The notes under the pieces: model-generated
Database searches by the model: none
What the model was told of the DNA's origin: nothing
What the model saw: only the letters and a program-made list of their open reading frames with translations
Shown here: positions 46,008-55,937 of the stretch, piece after piece
Layout of the letters: each line of letters opens with the position of its first letter
Position numbering within the stretch: position 1 is the first letter of the stretch
Origin: Serpentinimonas barnesii
Lineage (GTDB): Bacteria > Pseudomonadota > Gammaproteobacteria > Burkholderiales > Burkholderiaceae_C
Reading direction: 5' to 3'
Length of the DNA: 64,000 bases
NCBI RefSeq assembly: GCF_000696225.1
Contig: NZ_BAWN01000004.1
Span: 1-64,000 of the forward strand
Position numbers and translations under genes: made by a program

Positions 46008-47228
46008 TTAAACCGCCGGCCCCAGGCGCCGCGCAATATCGGCCACCAGCGCGCGCGCCAGGTGCAGCTTGGGGCCCGCGGGCAGCGCCTTGCAGCCCTG
46101 GGCATCGAGCAGCAACAAGGCGTTGTCGTCGCGGCCAAAGGTGGCTGGGCCGATATTGCCCACCAGCAGCGGCACGCCCTTGCGCCGCCGCTTGGCTTCG
46201 GCCTGGGCCTGCAGGTCGTGGCTTTCGGCGGCAAAGCCGACGCAAAAAAGCTGCCCGGCACGCGCACGCTCGCTGGCGGCGGCCTCGGCCAAAATGTCGG
46301 GGTTTTCTACGAACTGCAAGCTCGGCGGCTGGCCGCTGCCGTCTTTCTTGATTTTTTGCTCGGCGCTGTGCGCGGGGCGCCAGTCGGCCACGGCGGCGGC
46401 GGCCACGAACACGCTGGCCCATTCCAGCTCGGCCTGCACCGCCGCCTGCATTTGCAGCGCCGATTGCACGTCGGTGCGGCGCACCCCCAGCGGCGTGGGC
46501 AGGTGCACCGGCCCGGCCACCAGCCGCACCTCGGCCCCGGCCTCGCGGGCGGCGCGGGCGATGGCAAAACCCATCTTGCCCGAGGAATGGTTGCTGATGC
46601 CGCGCACCGGGTCGATGGCCTCGAAGGTCGGCCCGGCCGTGACCAGCACCCGCTGCCCGGCCAAGCACCGGGGCTGGAACTGCGCTTGCAGCAACTCCAG
46701 CAACTGCTCGGGCTCCAGCATGCGGCCGTCGCCGCTCTCGCCGCAGGCCTGCTCGCCCTGCCCCACCGGCCACACGGCCGCGCCGTCGGCACGCACTTGC
46801 GCCACATTGCGCTGGGTGGCCGGGTGCGCCCACATCTCGCGGTTCATGGCCGGAGCCAGCAGCAGCGGCACGCGCTCCTGCGGGCGGGCTAGGCACAGCA
46901 GCGTGAGCAGGTCGTCGGCACGCCCCTGCGCCAGCTTGGCCAGCAAATCGGCGCTGGCGGGGGCGATGAGTATCGCGTCGGCCTCGCGCCCTAGGTTGAT
47001 GTGCGGCATGTTGTTGGGTTCGCGCGCGTCCCACTGGCTGGTCGCCACGGGTCGGTTGCTGAGCGCCTGCATCGTCACGGGGGTGATGAACTGGCACGCG
47101 GCCTCGGTCATCACCACCTGCACCGTGGCCCCATCCTTGATCAGCAAGCGACACAGTTCGGCCGCCTTGTAACAGGCAATGCCGCCCGATAGCCCCAAGA
47201 CGATGTGTTTGCTAGCCAAGTCGTTCAT
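46008..47228 (-). CDS. coaBC: Bifunctional phosphopantothenoylcysteine decarboxylase/phosphopantothenate-cysteine ligase
   Basis: The roughly 406-residue protein joins a flavin decarboxylase ([38 protein letters not shown]) to the CTP-dependent ligase ([25 protein letters not shown]). It makes 4'-phosphopantetheine, which coaD then converts towards CoA. ATG 47228 or 47231 are both possible. Confidence 0.95.
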   Translation of the reverse strand: MNDLASKHIVLGLSGGIACYKAAELCRLLIKDGATVQVVMTEAACQFITPVTMQALSNRPVATSQWDAREPNNMPHINLGREADAILIAPASADLLAKLAQGRADDLLTLLCLARPQERVPLLLAPAMNREMWAHPATQRNVAQVRADGAAVWPVGQGEQACGESGDGRMLEPEQLLELLQAQFQPRCLAGQRVLVTAGPTFEAIDPVRGISNHSSGKMGFAIARAAREAGAEVRLVAGPVHLPTPLGVRRTDVQSALQMQAAVQAELEWASVFVAAAAVADWRPAHSAEQKIKKDGSGQPPSLQFVENPDILAEAAASERARAGQLFCVGFAAESHDLQAQAEAKRRRKGVPLLVGNIGPATFGRDDNALLLLDAQGCKALPAGPKLHLARALVADIARRLGPAV

Positions 47229-47302
47229 CATGGGCGCGACTGTACACCAGCGGGCTTCGGGGGCATGACAAAAGGCCTGCACTCATGCTAGGATGATTGC
47301 CC

Positions 47303-47590
47303 ATGAAACCCTTGCGCTGGCCGTCCGACAAAAACGCGCTGCTCAAGGCGGAGCGCGGCGTGTCCTTTGAAGATGTCACGGTTGCCCTGAGCGCAGGTGC
47401 CTTGCTAGAAATCCTTGAACACCCCAATCCGCAGCGCTACCCGCGCCAGCGGATCATGGTGGTGGCGATCAGGCGGTACGCTTATCTTGTGCCTTTTATC
47501 GAAGAAAGCGATCACTACTTCCTCAAAACCATCATTCCCAGCCGCAAAGCCACGCGCGAATTGCTCGTGAAGGAGCCCGACGATGTCTAA
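47303..47590 (+). CDS. BrnT-like toxin
   Basis: The 95-residue basic protein resembles small toxins of the BrnT group: RGVSFEDVTVAL matches the KHGVSFEEA-type motif, followed by IMVVAIRRYAYLVPFIE and a KTIIPSRKAT end. BrnT toxins are RelE-fold ribonucleases. ATG 47303 follows AGGAT. An ATGACA-N18-TAGGAT promoter (47265-47294) is possible. It overlaps the downstream antitoxin gene by eight bases. Confidence 0.75.
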   Translation: MKPLRWPSDKNALLKAERGVSFEDVTVALSAGALLEILEHPNPQRYPRQRIMVVAIRRYAYLVPFIEESDHYFLKTIIPSRKATRELLVKEPDDV

Positions 47591-47897
47591 TCTCAACCCC
47601 GACGAACTCGACATCTTGCACGCCTACGAATCGGGCGAACTGCAGCCCGTGCCCGACTTGGCCGAGTTTGGGCGGCTGCGCGCTGCGGCGCGGGCGACCG
47701 CGATCAAAGACAAACGGGTCAATATTCGCCTCTCATCCATCGACTTGCTGGATCTGCAGGCCAAGGCGCTGGAGCAGGGCATGCCGTACCAAACCCTGAT
47801 TGCCAGCGTGCTGCACCGCTACGCCAGCGGTGAATTGGCCGACCGTGCGCACGCACCCCAAGCCAGCCCGCAGCCATCCAGTTCGATCACAAGCTGA
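47583..47897 (+). CDS. CopG-type antitoxin paired with the BrnT-like toxin
   Basis: The 104-residue protein has an acidic N-terminus (PDELDILHAYESGELQPVPD) and a ribbon-helix-helix (KDKRVNIRLSSIDLLDLQAKALEQGMPYQTLI). Toxin-first order with overlap is normal for brnTA-like pairs. It converges on the amidase gene 72 bases away. Confidence 0.82.
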   Translation: MSNLNPDELDILHAYESGELQPVPDLAEFGRLRAAARATAIKDKRVNIRLSSIDLLDLQAKALEQGMPYQTLIASVLHRYASGELADRAHAPQASPQPSSSITS

Positions 47898-47969
47898 CAA
47901 GGCCTGATCACTCGCGCAGCGACGGTTGCCCTCCACCCGAACCAGCACCCCGCACCAGCACCCATTGCC

Positions 47970-49475
47970 TCACTGCGCCAGCAAAGGCGGCCGCCGCTGT
48001 TGCCATGGCAGCTCGCGCTCCAACTGGCCCGCCAGCCGCAGCAAACAAGCCTCATCAAGGTAACGGGCAGTGAACATCATGCCTATGGGCAACCCTTCGC
48101 TGCTGTGCTGCAAGGGCAGCGAGAGGCTGGGGTTGCCGGTGAGGTTGGCCAGCGGCGGCGCGGCAACCCAATCGAAGTTCTTTTGCACCAGCGTGGGCAG
48201 CATGGCGTCTAGCATCCGCGTCAGCGGCCCGAGGCCGGCGTGGGTCGCGAGCCAAGCGGCGATTTTGTCCATGCCGTGCAACTCGAATTCGCCATGCGGC
48301 ACCGGCGGCTTGGCCAGCGTGGGCGTGAGGAACACATCGAACCCCTGCATGAAGCGCTCGAATAGGTAGCGCTGCGGGTGCAGGTCGCGCGCCACCAGCT
48401 CCAGCCGGGCGCAAGAGAGCGATTCACCAAAGCGCGCCAGCAGCCAGGTGGCGGGCTCGAAGTCGTCGGGCTGCAAGCGCCGACCCAGCAGGCGGCGTGC
48501 CTCGCGCAGGTCGGCGGCGGCGGCGCACATCACGCGCAGCACATAGCTGCTTCCCACCACGGCACGGTCTATCGGCGGCGCCGCCTCGACCAGCTCGTGC
48601 CCCAGGGCCTGCAACTGCGCCACCGTCTGCTGCAAGGCGCGCTGGCATTCGGCGCTGATCTCGCCTTGGCGCATTAGGGGTTGCGCGCTCCAAGCAATGC
48701 GCAACTTGCCCGGCGGCTGCGCCACTTCCTGCAAAAAGGGCCTAGGCGGCGCAGGCGCGGTGTAGGGGCAGCCCAGGTCTGGCCCGCAGGTGGCGTCGAG
48801 CGCGGCGGCCGTGTCGCGCACGCTGCGGCTGATCACGCCCTCTTGCACCTGCCCAAACCAGGGTTCGCCCACCAGCGGCCCGTAGGGGTTGCGGCCGCGC
48901 GAGGGCTTGAGCCCCACCGCGCCGCAGGCCGAGGCCGGAATGCGCAGCGAGCCGCCGCCGTCGCCACCGCTGGCCATGGGGACGATGCGCGCCGCCACCG
49001 CCGCCCCGGAGCCGCCGCTGGAGCCGCCGGCCGAGCGCTGCAAATCCCAGGGGTTGCGCGTGATGCCGTGCAGGCGCGATTCGGTGCTGCCCAGGTAGCC
49101 GTTTTCGGGGCAACTGGTCTTGCCAAAAATCACCAGCCCGGCGGCCTTGAAGCGGCGCACCATTTCGCTGTCGCGCTCCGGCACGTAGTGCCTTAGGGCG
49201 CGGCTGCCATGGGTCAGCGGCACCCCGGCGTAGGCGGCCAGCAGGTCTTTGAGCAAAAAGGGCACACCATGAAACGGCCCCTCGGGCAGGCCGGCTTCGA
49301 TGGCCGCATAGGCTTGCTCGTCCATGGCCTGCACCACCGCGTTGAGCTGCGGGTTGAGCGCGTCACGGCGGCGGATCGCCTCGTCGAGCAGATCGCGTGC
49401 GCTCACGGCGCCTTGCCGCACCAGCTCGGCCAAGCCGAGGGCGTCGTGTTGATCGTAGTCGTTGAAATTGGGCAT
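47970..49475 (-). CDS. Amidase signature family hydrolase
   Basis: The 501-residue protein has the Ser-cisSer-Lys triad: Lys in FLLKDLLA, cis-Ser and nucleophile in [31 protein letters not shown]. It may be close to 6-aminohexanoate-cyclic-dimer hydrolase-like amidases, but the substrate is unknown. I preferred ATG 49475 ([19 protein letters not shown]) over a GTG ten codons upstream (49505). Confidence 0.9.
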   Translation of the reverse strand: MPNFNDYDQHDALGLAELVRQGAVSARDLLDEAIRRRDALNPQLNAVVQAMDEQAYAAIEAGLPEGPFHGVPFLLKDLLAAYAGVPLTHGSRALRHYVPERDSEMVRRFKAAGLVIFGKTSCPENGYLGSTESRLHGITRNPWDLQRSAGGSSGGSGAAVAARIVPMASGGDGGGSLRIPASACGAVGLKPSRGRNPYGPLVGEPWFGQVQEGVISRSVRDTAAALDATCGPDLGCPYTAPAPPRPFLQEVAQPPGKLRIAWSAQPLMRQGEISAECQRALQQTVAQLQALGHELVEAAPPIDRAVVGSSYVLRVMCAAAADLREARRLLGRRLQPDDFEPATWLLARFGESLSCARLELVARDLHPQRYLFERFMQGFDVFLTPTLAKPPVPHGEFELHGMDKIAAWLATHAGLGPLTRMLDAMLPTLVQKNFDWVAAPPLANLTGNPSLSLPLQHSSEGLPIGMMFTARYLDEACLLRLAGQLERELPWQQRRPPLLAQ

Positions 49476-49561
49476 GGGGCTGGCCGTTGAAAACCGCGTT
49501 GTCACGCATTAGAGCGCAGTTGTGCCCTTGGGAGGCTCCGTACATCCCCTAGCGGGGCACC

Positions 49562-52153
49562 CTACTGAGCGGCTTGGCGCAGCGTTTGCACCACCGGGGT
49601 GCGCAACACCGAACGCAGCCCCGCCCACCCCGCTGCCAGCGCCAGCAAGGCGCCGGCCACGGCACCGGCCAAGGGCACCCACAGCGCTGGTGTCCAGTCA
49701 AAGCCAAACACCCAGCGCGCCAGCGCCCAGTTCGTGGCCAGCGCCGCCAGCCCCGCCATCAGGCCGGCCAGCAGGCCGACCCCGGCCAACTCGGCCCGCT
49801 GCACGCGCCGCAACAGGTGGGTCTGGGCGCCCAGGGCGCGCAAAATGGCGTACTCGCGCTCGCGCTCGCCGCGCGTGGCCCCGATGGCGGCAAACAAAAC
49901 CACCAGCCCCGCCGCAAGGGTGAATGAAAACAAGAACTCCACCGCCCGGGTAACCTGCGTGAGCACCTGCTGCAACTGCGCCAGCGTGCTGCTCAGGTCA
50001 ATCACCGTGACGTTGGGGTAGGCGCGCACCAGATCGGCGTCAAAGCCTGCGGTGGCCGGGGCCCGAAAGGCGCTCAGGTAGGTCACCGGCACCTCGGGCA
50101 ACTGCGACACCGGAAACAGCACGAAAAAGTTGGCCCGCATCGACGACCAATCGACCTCGCGCAGGCTGCTGATGCGCGCCTGCACCGGTGCCCCGGCGAT
50201 CTCGAAGGTGAGGCGGTCGCCCAGTTGCAGGCCGAGCTCTTCGGCCAAGCCGTCTTCCACGCTGATGCTGCCCGCCTCTTCGGGCTGCCAGCGGCCGGCG
50301 ACGATGGCGTTGTGGGTGGGCGCCAGCGCGCTGTGCGAGAGGTTGAATTCGCGCTCTACCAAGCGGCGGCCACGGTCGGTCGGGATCGCATCGACGTCCA
50401 CCGGCCGGTCGTTGATGGCCACCAAGCGGCCACGAAACATCGGGTACCAGTCAAAACCTTCGACGCCCTGGGCGCGCAAATTGCCCTGGAAGGCATCGGC
50501 CTGATCGGGCTGGATGTTGATGACGAAGCGGTTCGGGGCGTCGGCGGGCGTGGCCTGCTGCCAACTGCTGATGAGGTCGGTGCGCAGCAGCACCAGCAAC
50601 AACAGCGCCAGCAAACCAATGGCCAGCGCAGTGATTTGCAGCACCGCATAGGCGGGGCGGGCCGCGATCTGGCGTGTTGCCAAGCGCAGCCAGGTGGGGG
50701 CCGTGGCTTCATTGACAAAGCGGCGCAGCAGCCGCACCGCCGCGTAACTGCCAAGGGCAAAGAGCGCCGCCGCCGCGGCAAAACCGCCCACCGCGATCAG
50801 GCCCATAGACAGGTCGTGGCTGACGGCCAACAGCAGCGCGGCAAAACCCAGCGCCCCCAGAACCAAGACCCCGAGCGAGGCTGGCTTGATGCCGCCCACC
50901 TCGCGCCGGATCACGCGCAGCGGCGGCACCCGCGCCAGTTGCAACACCGGCGGCAGGCCAAAGGCCAGCATCAGGGTCAGGCCCACCCCCAAGCCAAACA
51001 GCACCGGCCAGCCGCTGGGGGCCGGCAGGTCGGCGCGCAGCAACTCGGCCAGCAGCAGCACGAAACCGTGGTGCACCAAGTAGCCCAACAAGACCCCGAT
51101 CAGGCTGGCCAACAGGCCCACCAGCACAAACGACAGCGCGTAGGCGCGCGCCATGGTGGCCTGCGACAGGCCCAGCACGCGCAGCATGGCGCAGTCGTCG
51201 AGGTGGCGCGTGGCATACACGCGCGCGGCAATGGAGACCGCCACCGCGCACAACAGCGCCGCCAGCAGCGCCACTAGGCTGAGGAACTGCTCGGCGCGTT
51301 GCAGGGTTTGCTGCAACTCGGGCCGCCCGGTCTCAAAAGATTCGAGTTGCGCCCCACGCAGGCCGCTGCGCTCAATCTCGGCTGCGGCCCAGGCCACGTA
51401 TTGCTGCACGGCCGCATCTTGCCCGGCCACCACCAGCCGATAAGAGATGCGGCTGGCTGGCTGCACCAGGCCGGTGGCGGCCAAGTCATCTTGATGCAGC
51501 AGCACCCGGGGTTGCAGGCTCGCAAAGCCGCCGCCGCGATCGGGCTCCAGCACGATCAGGCGCTCGATCGTCAGGCGGCTGTCACCCAGCCAAAGCGCCT
51601 GCCCAAGCTGCACCCCCAGCGCCGCCAGCAAGGCCGGATCGACCCAGACCGTGCCCGGGCGCGGCACCTCGGTGGTGGCTTGCCCTGGGTCGCCCAAAGC
51701 CGTGCCCACCAGCAATTGGCCGCGCAGCGGGTAGTTGTCTTGCACCGCCTTGAGCGCCACCAGGCGCACGGTGCCGCCCTGGGCGTCGTCGGCACGCGCC
51801 ATGGTGGGAAAGCCCAGGTGCTGTGTCAGCTCCAACTCCAGCGCTTGCGCCTGCTGCACAAAGGCCGGCGGCAGGGGCCGGTCGCTGCGCACCACGGCGT
51901 CGCCGCCCAGCAAATGGCGCGCATCGCGCTGCAGGCCCTGTTGCAGCCGGTCGGCAAAGAACCCCACCGCCGTCAGGGCCGCCACCGCCAAGGCCACCGC
52001 CAGCAGCAACAGGTGCAGCTCGCCGGCGCGGGCGTCGCGCCGCAGGGCACGCCAGCCTATGCCCCAAAACGAGGCGGATCGGGGGGCCGGTGGAATCGGG
52101 GGTGGGAGCGCTGAGGCGGGCTCAGGCTTGGGGGCGGCAGCGTGGGCGTTCAT
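49562..52153 (-). CDS. ABC transporter permease with two FtsX domains (YbbP-like)
   Basis: The 863-residue protein has an N-terminal helix (LHLLLLAVALAVAALTAVGFF), a large periplasmic part, and two FtsX-type clusters of helices (SLVALLAALLCAVAVSIAAR ... ; FSFTLAAGLVVLFAAIGATRGE ...). This size and plan match YbbP-like permeases that pair with a YbbA ATPase. No ATPase gene is adjacent; the next gene on the strand is the amidase 87 bases downstream. It lies 45 bases after the acyl-CoA synthetase. Confidence 0.9.
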   Translation of the reverse strand: MNAHAAAPKPEPASALPPPIPPAPRSASFWGIGWRALRRDARAGELHLLLLAVALAVAALTAVGFFADRLQQGLQRDARHLLGGDAVVRSDRPLPPAFVQQAQALELELTQHLGFPTMARADDAQGGTVRLVALKAVQDNYPLRGQLLVGTALGDPGQATTEVPRPGTVWVDPALLAALGVQLGQALWLGDSRLTIERLIVLEPDRGGGFASLQPRVLLHQDDLAATGLVQPASRISYRLVVAGQDAAVQQYVAWAAAEIERSGLRGAQLESFETGRPELQQTLQRAEQFLSLVALLAALLCAVAVSIAARVYATRHLDDCAMLRVLGLSQATMARAYALSFVLVGLLASLIGVLLGYLVHHGFVLLLAELLRADLPAPSGWPVLFGLGVGLTLMLAFGLPPVLQLARVPPLRVIRREVGGIKPASLGVLVLGALGFAALLLAVSHDLSMGLIAVGGFAAAAALFALGSYAAVRLLRRFVNEATAPTWLRLATRQIAARPAYAVLQITALAIGLLALLLLVLLRTDLISSWQQATPADAPNRFVINIQPDQADAFQGNLRAQGVEGFDWYPMFRGRLVAINDRPVDVDAIPTDRGRRLVEREFNLSHSALAPTHNAIVAGRWQPEEAGSISVEDGLAEELGLQLGDRLTFEIAGAPVQARISSLREVDWSSMRANFFVLFPVSQLPEVPVTYLSAFRAPATAGFDADLVRAYPNVTVIDLSSTLAQLQQVLTQVTRAVEFLFSFTLAAGLVVLFAAIGATRGEREREYAILRALGAQTHLLRRVQRAELAGVGLLAGLMAGLAALATNWALARWVFGFDWTPALWVPLAGAVAGALLALAAGWAGLRSVLRTPVVQTLRQAAQ

Positions 52154-52197
52154 GACCCCCCGAGCCTAACCCAAAGCCGATAACCCAGCGGACGGCT

Positions 52198-54045
52198 CTA
52201 CTGGCGCCCGCCCGCAGCCGGTTGCGCCCGCTCCAGCTCTTGCAGTCGCAGCAGCCGGCGCTGCACCTTGCCGCTGCTGGTCATGGGCAGGGCGTCGATG
52301 AATTCGATCTCTTTGGGGTACTCGTAGGGCGCTAGCCGGCCTTTCACGTGGGCCTGCAACTCGACCACCAGCGCCGCGTCGAAGTCTTGCGCCGGGTCGA
52401 GGCAGCGCGCGCGCCGCTGCGCCGCCTCTTGCGCCAGCACCACATAGGCCTTGACCAAGGCCCCGCGTTGCGCATCGGGTTTGGGCACCACGGCGGCGTA
52501 GAGCACGGCAGGGTGCTTGATCAGGCAGTTCTCGATCTCGCCCGGCCCGATGCGGTAGCCAGCCGACTTGAACACGTCGTCGGCGCGGCCCTGGTACCAC
52601 AGGTAGCCCTCGGCGTCGCGCTGCGCCAGGTCGCCGGTGCGGCACCAACTGGAGGCCGGGTCGGCGCTGAACTTGGCGCGCGTGGCACCGGGGTTGTTCC
52701 AGTAACCCAGAAAAAACACCGGATCGGGCTGGCCATGCCGGTCCAGCCGGTGCACCGCCACCTCGCCGATCGCGCCCTCGGGGCACTCCTGCCCCTGCTC
52801 GTCGAGCAGCGCCACCCGGTGCCCAGGGTAGGCCTGGCCCATGCTGCCAGGCCGCGCTGGCCACAGGCGCGCGCAGTTGCCGACCACGTAGTTGATCTCG
52901 GTCTGGCCGTACATTTCGTTGAGCGTCACGCCGAGCTGCTGGCGGCAGTAGTCAAACACCGCATCGCCCACCGCCTCGCCCGCGCTCATCACGGCCTGCA
53001 GGCGCAGCCGGTAGCGCTGGCGTGGCCGGGGGCAGTCTTTCATCATCGCCTTGAGCGCGGTCGGGAACAAAAACGTGTGCGTGACGCGGTGCCGCTGCAG
53101 CAGCGCAAAGGCGGCCTCGGCAGAAAAACGCCCGCTCCAGGCCACGATAGGGCGGCCAAAATACAGCGTCGGCAGCAGCGCATCGAGCAGGCCGCCGGTC
53201 CAGGCCCAATCGGCGGGGCTCCAGAACACCGCCTGCGAGGGCTGGCTGGCGTCCAGCGGGTCGAAGCCAAACCAGTTTTGGCTGCAGACAAAGCCGCTCA
53301 GGTTGCCGATCAGCGCCCGGTGCGGGATCAGCGCGCCCTTGGGGTTGCCCGTGGTGCCGCTGGTGTAGATCAGCAGCGCCGGGTCGTCGGCGCAGGTGGG
53401 CACCAGCGCAAAATCGGCGTTTGCCGCCTGCTGCACCGCGGGCCAATCGATGATGTCGGGGTCGCAAGCGCCGGTCAAGCCCAGCACGTGGCGCAGCGCC
53501 GGGCACTGGGCGCGCACACCCTGCAGCACGGCGCTGGTGCTGCCGTCCACCAGCGCCACGCTGGCGGCGCTGTCTTGCAGCCTGAACTCCAGCGCCTCGG
53601 GGCCAAACAGTTGCGACAGCGGCACCGCCACCGCCCCCAGTTGCAGCACCGCCACGTAGGCCACGGCGGTCTCGAAACACTGCGGCAGCGCAATCGCCAC
53701 CCGCTCGCCCGCACGCACCCCGAGCAGCCGCAGGCCGTTGGAGAGTCGGTTCGCCGCCTGCTGCAGCTCGGCGTAGCTGTGCGCGCGCGGCTTGCGCTCG
53801 GGCCCATCGGCAATCACCGCCGTCTGGCTGGCGCTCTGCGCCTGCTCGGCCCAGCGGCGCGAGCAAGCTTGGGCGATATTGAAAAACGCCGGCACCTGCC
53901 AGTGGAAATCGGCGTGCAGGGCAGCGTAGGGGTCGGCGCTGTCAGAGCCGGATACATTGGGCGCCTTGCTGCGCTTTGCCTCAGCAGCACCGGGCTTTTT
54001 GCCGGGCTTGGGGTGTGGCCTGTCCGCTGTTTGACACCTGGGCAT
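52198..54045 (-). CDS. AMP-forming acyl-CoA (acetyl-CoA-like) synthetase
   Basis: The 615-residue protein has the adenylate motif YTSGTTGNPKG, the GEVAVHRLD and WYQGRADDVFKSAGYRIGPGE blocks and the C-terminal TSSGKVQRR lysine that is a target of acetylation. It resembles medium-chain acyl-CoA synthetases. The first 70 residues are Pro/Lys/Ala-rich and not conserved; ATG 54045 was chosen because the upstream frame overlaps the divergent hydrolase gene. Confidence 0.88.
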   Translation of the reverse strand: MPRCQTADRPHPKPGKKPGAAEAKRSKAPNVSGSDSADPYAALHADFHWQVPAFFNIAQACSRRWAEQAQSASQTAVIADGPERKPRAHSYAELQQAANRLSNGLRLLGVRAGERVAIALPQCFETAVAYVAVLQLGAVAVPLSQLFGPEALEFRLQDSAASVALVDGSTSAVLQGVRAQCPALRHVLGLTGACDPDIIDWPAVQQAANADFALVPTCADDPALLIYTSGTTGNPKGALIPHRALIGNLSGFVCSQNWFGFDPLDASQPSQAVFWSPADWAWTGGLLDALLPTLYFGRPIVAWSGRFSAEAAFALLQRHRVTHTFLFPTALKAMMKDCPRPRQRYRLRLQAVMSAGEAVGDAVFDYCRQQLGVTLNEMYGQTEINYVVGNCARLWPARPGSMGQAYPGHRVALLDEQGQECPEGAIGEVAVHRLDRHGQPDPVFFLGYWNNPGATRAKFSADPASSWCRTGDLAQRDAEGYLWYQGRADDVFKSAGYRIGPGEIENCLIKHPAVLYAAVVPKPDAQRGALVKAYVVLAQEAAQRRARCLDPAQDFDAALVVELQAHVKGRLAPYEYPKEIEFIDALPMTSSGKVQRRLLRLQELERAQPAAGGRQ

Positions 54046-54071
54046 GGTCGGTCTCCTGAATAATCCCTGCA

Positions 54072-55052
54072 ATGTACCCAATCCGCCACCCCAGCCACAC
54101 CTTTTTTGTGCCCCTACGCGGGCAAAACCACCACCTGCGCCAATGGGGCCACTACCCGCCGGGCTCAACCCCGCTGCTGCTGCTGCACGGCTGGATGGAT
54201 GTGTCGGCCTCGTGGCAGTTTATGGTCGATGCCTGGCCCGCCGCTTGGCTGGACCAGCGCCTGATCGTCGCCCCAGATTGGCGCGGCTTTGGCCAGACGC
54301 GCCCGCTCGCGTCTGAATCCACCCACCCCGCCGAACACCCGCAGGACTACGGCAGCGCCGACCACTACCAGTTCGCCGACTACCTGGCCGACCTCGACGC
54401 CCTGATAGCGCGCCTCAACACCGATTTGGGCCGCCCGGCCGAGGCCCCGATCGACCTCGTCGGCCACAGCATGGGGGCCAATGTGGCCATGCTCTACGCC
54501 GGCATCCGGCCCGAACGGGTGCGCCGCTTGGTGAATGTGGAGGGCTTTGGCCTGCCGCACAGCCAGCCCGAGCAGGCCCCGCAGCGCTACGCCCGCTGGT
54601 TGGACGAAATCCGTGCGCTGCGCCAGGGCACGCTGGCCCTTAAAAGCTACCCCAGCGCGCAGGCCGTGGCGCAGCGGCTGCGCAAAACCAACCCGCGCTT
54701 GGCCCCCGATAAAGCCGACTGGCTCGCCAGCCACTGGGCCGCCCCCGATGCCAGCGGCCAGTGGCAGATACTGGGCGATGCGGCGCACAAAATCGTCAAC
54801 CCCCAGTTGTACCGGGCCGACGAGGTGCTGGCGGTGTGGGCCAGCATCCGCGCCCCGCTGCTGGTGCTAGAGGCCGAGGCCGACAGCCTAGGCCAGTGGT
54901 ACCGCCAGGGCGAATACACCCGGGCCCAGTTCCACCAGCGCCTGCAGGTGCTGCCCGACTGCCGCATCGAGCGCCTGCCCGATGCCGGCCACATGCTGCA
55001 CCACGACCAGCCCGAAGCGCTGGCGGCCTTGCTGCAGGAATTTTTGGCCTAG
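54072..55052 (+). CDS. Alpha/beta hydrolase
   Basis: The 326-residue protein has LLLHGWMDVSASW (oxyanion loop), the nucleophile elbow GHSMGAN, an acid in LVLEAEADS and the final His in DAGHMLHHDQPE. Esterase or lipase-like; the substrate is unknown. It is divergent from the acyl-CoA synthetase with 26 bases between starts. TAG is the stop. Confidence 0.9.
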   Translation: MYPIRHPSHTFFVPLRGQNHHLRQWGHYPPGSTPLLLLHGWMDVSASWQFMVDAWPAAWLDQRLIVAPDWRGFGQTRPLASESTHPAEHPQDYGSADHYQFADYLADLDALIARLNTDLGRPAEAPIDLVGHSMGANVAMLYAGIRPERVRRLVNVEGFGLPHSQPEQAPQRYARWLDEIRALRQGTLALKSYPSAQAVAQRLRKTNPRLAPDKADWLASHWAAPDASGQWQILGDAAHKIVNPQLYRADEVLAVWASIRAPLLVLEAEADSLGQWYRQGEYTRAQFHQRLQVLPDCRIERLPDAGHMLHHDQPEALAALLQEFLA

Positions 55053-55089
55053 CTCGCCTGGTGTCTCACGGCTTCGGGGCGCAAGCCCC

Positions 55090-55118
55090 TTGACCACATA
55101 TTCCCTGCAGGTTATATT
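55090..55118 (+). promoter_or_regulatory. Sigma-70 promoter of the HigBA-like module, start site at the ATG
   Basis: TTGACC (55090-55095), 17-base spacer, TATATT (55113-55118). A start seven bases after the -10 falls on the A of the toxin ATG (55125), so the message may be leaderless; no good ribosome binding site precedes the ATG. Confidence 0.65.
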
Positions 55119-55124
55119 TCAGCC

Positions 55125-55502
55125 ATGATCTGGGACATCGAATACACCGATGAATTCGGTCGCTGGTGGGGCACGCTATCTGAGGCAGAGCAGGAGTCGC
55201 TGGCGGCCTCGGTGCAGTTGCTCGAAGCGCGGGGCCCCAGCTTGGGCTTTCCGCACAGCAGCGGGATCAAGGGTTCGCGGCACAGCCATATGCGGGAACT
55301 CAGGACGCAGCACCAAGGCCGCCCCTAGCGCACGCTCTACGCCTTCGACCCGCGCCGCAGCGCCATCTTGCTGATCGGTGGCGACAAGACCGGGGACGAG
55401 CGCTGGTACGACGTCCAGGTGCCGGTGGCAGACCGGCTCTACGACGAACATTTGCAACAACTGCTCAATGAAGGGCTGATCCATGGCCAAGAAATTCGCT
55501 GA
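55125..55502 (+). pseudogene. HigB-like (Gp49/RelE-fold) toxin interrupted by in-frame TAG
   Basis: The frame codes MIWDIEYTDEFGRWWGTLSE to RELRTQHQGRP, then TAG at 55326-55328 (codon 68), then continues in the same frame with RTLYAFDPRRSAILLIGGDK and WYDVQVPVADRLYDEHLQQL to a TGA at 55500-55502. The full length of 125 residues matches phage-derived HigB-like toxins, in which the stop position is, as I recall, a Tyr (GRPYRVLYAFDP). The toxin is therefore truncated unless TAG is read through or is a sequence error. Its 3' end overlaps the antitoxin start by 20 bases. Confidence 0.85.
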
Positions 55503-55809
55503 TCTGCGCGCTCAGATGTCGCCCGAAGCGCGCGCTCGGGCCCAAGCCCAGGCGCAGGCCATGCTGGCAGAGATGCCGCTCAATGAACTGCGCCAGGCGC
55601 GTGGGCTGTCGCAAAAAATGCTGGCCGAGGTCTTGCACGTGCAGCAGCCCTCGATTGCCAAAATCGAGAAGCGCACCGACATGTACCTCTCCACCCTGCG
55701 CAGCCACATCGAAGCCATGGGCGGCGAGCTGGAGGTGGTCGCGCGCTTCCCCGACGGTGCGGTCAAGATCACCAATTTCTCCGATCTGGGCAAGGCCGCA
55801 CCAGTTTGA
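55483..55809 (+). CDS. XRE-family antitoxin (HigA-like)
   Basis: The 108-residue protein has a helix-turn-helix (LNELRQARGLSQKMLAEVLHVQQPSIAKIEKRTDMYLSTLRSHIEA region, about 35-75) and the GGELEVVARFPDGAV C-terminal strand seen in HigA partners of Gp49-like toxins. It is intact although the toxin is interrupted, so repression of the operon could persist. Confidence 0.9.
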   Translation: MAKKFADLRAQMSPEARARAQAQAQAMLAEMPLNELRQARGLSQKMLAEVLHVQQPSIAKIEKRTDMYLSTLRSHIEAMGGELEVVARFPDGAVKITNFSDLGKAAPV

Positions 55810-55937
55810 ACCACGCTTGCCGCCAGCAGACTTCGATCTGGCCTTGGAGCGTTTAGCTCAAAGCGCCCCCGGCGCATGAGAAAATGCGCGATTGCCTGCG
55901 CACCGCCGCATCCGAATTACAGAACCGAGCCCGAATC

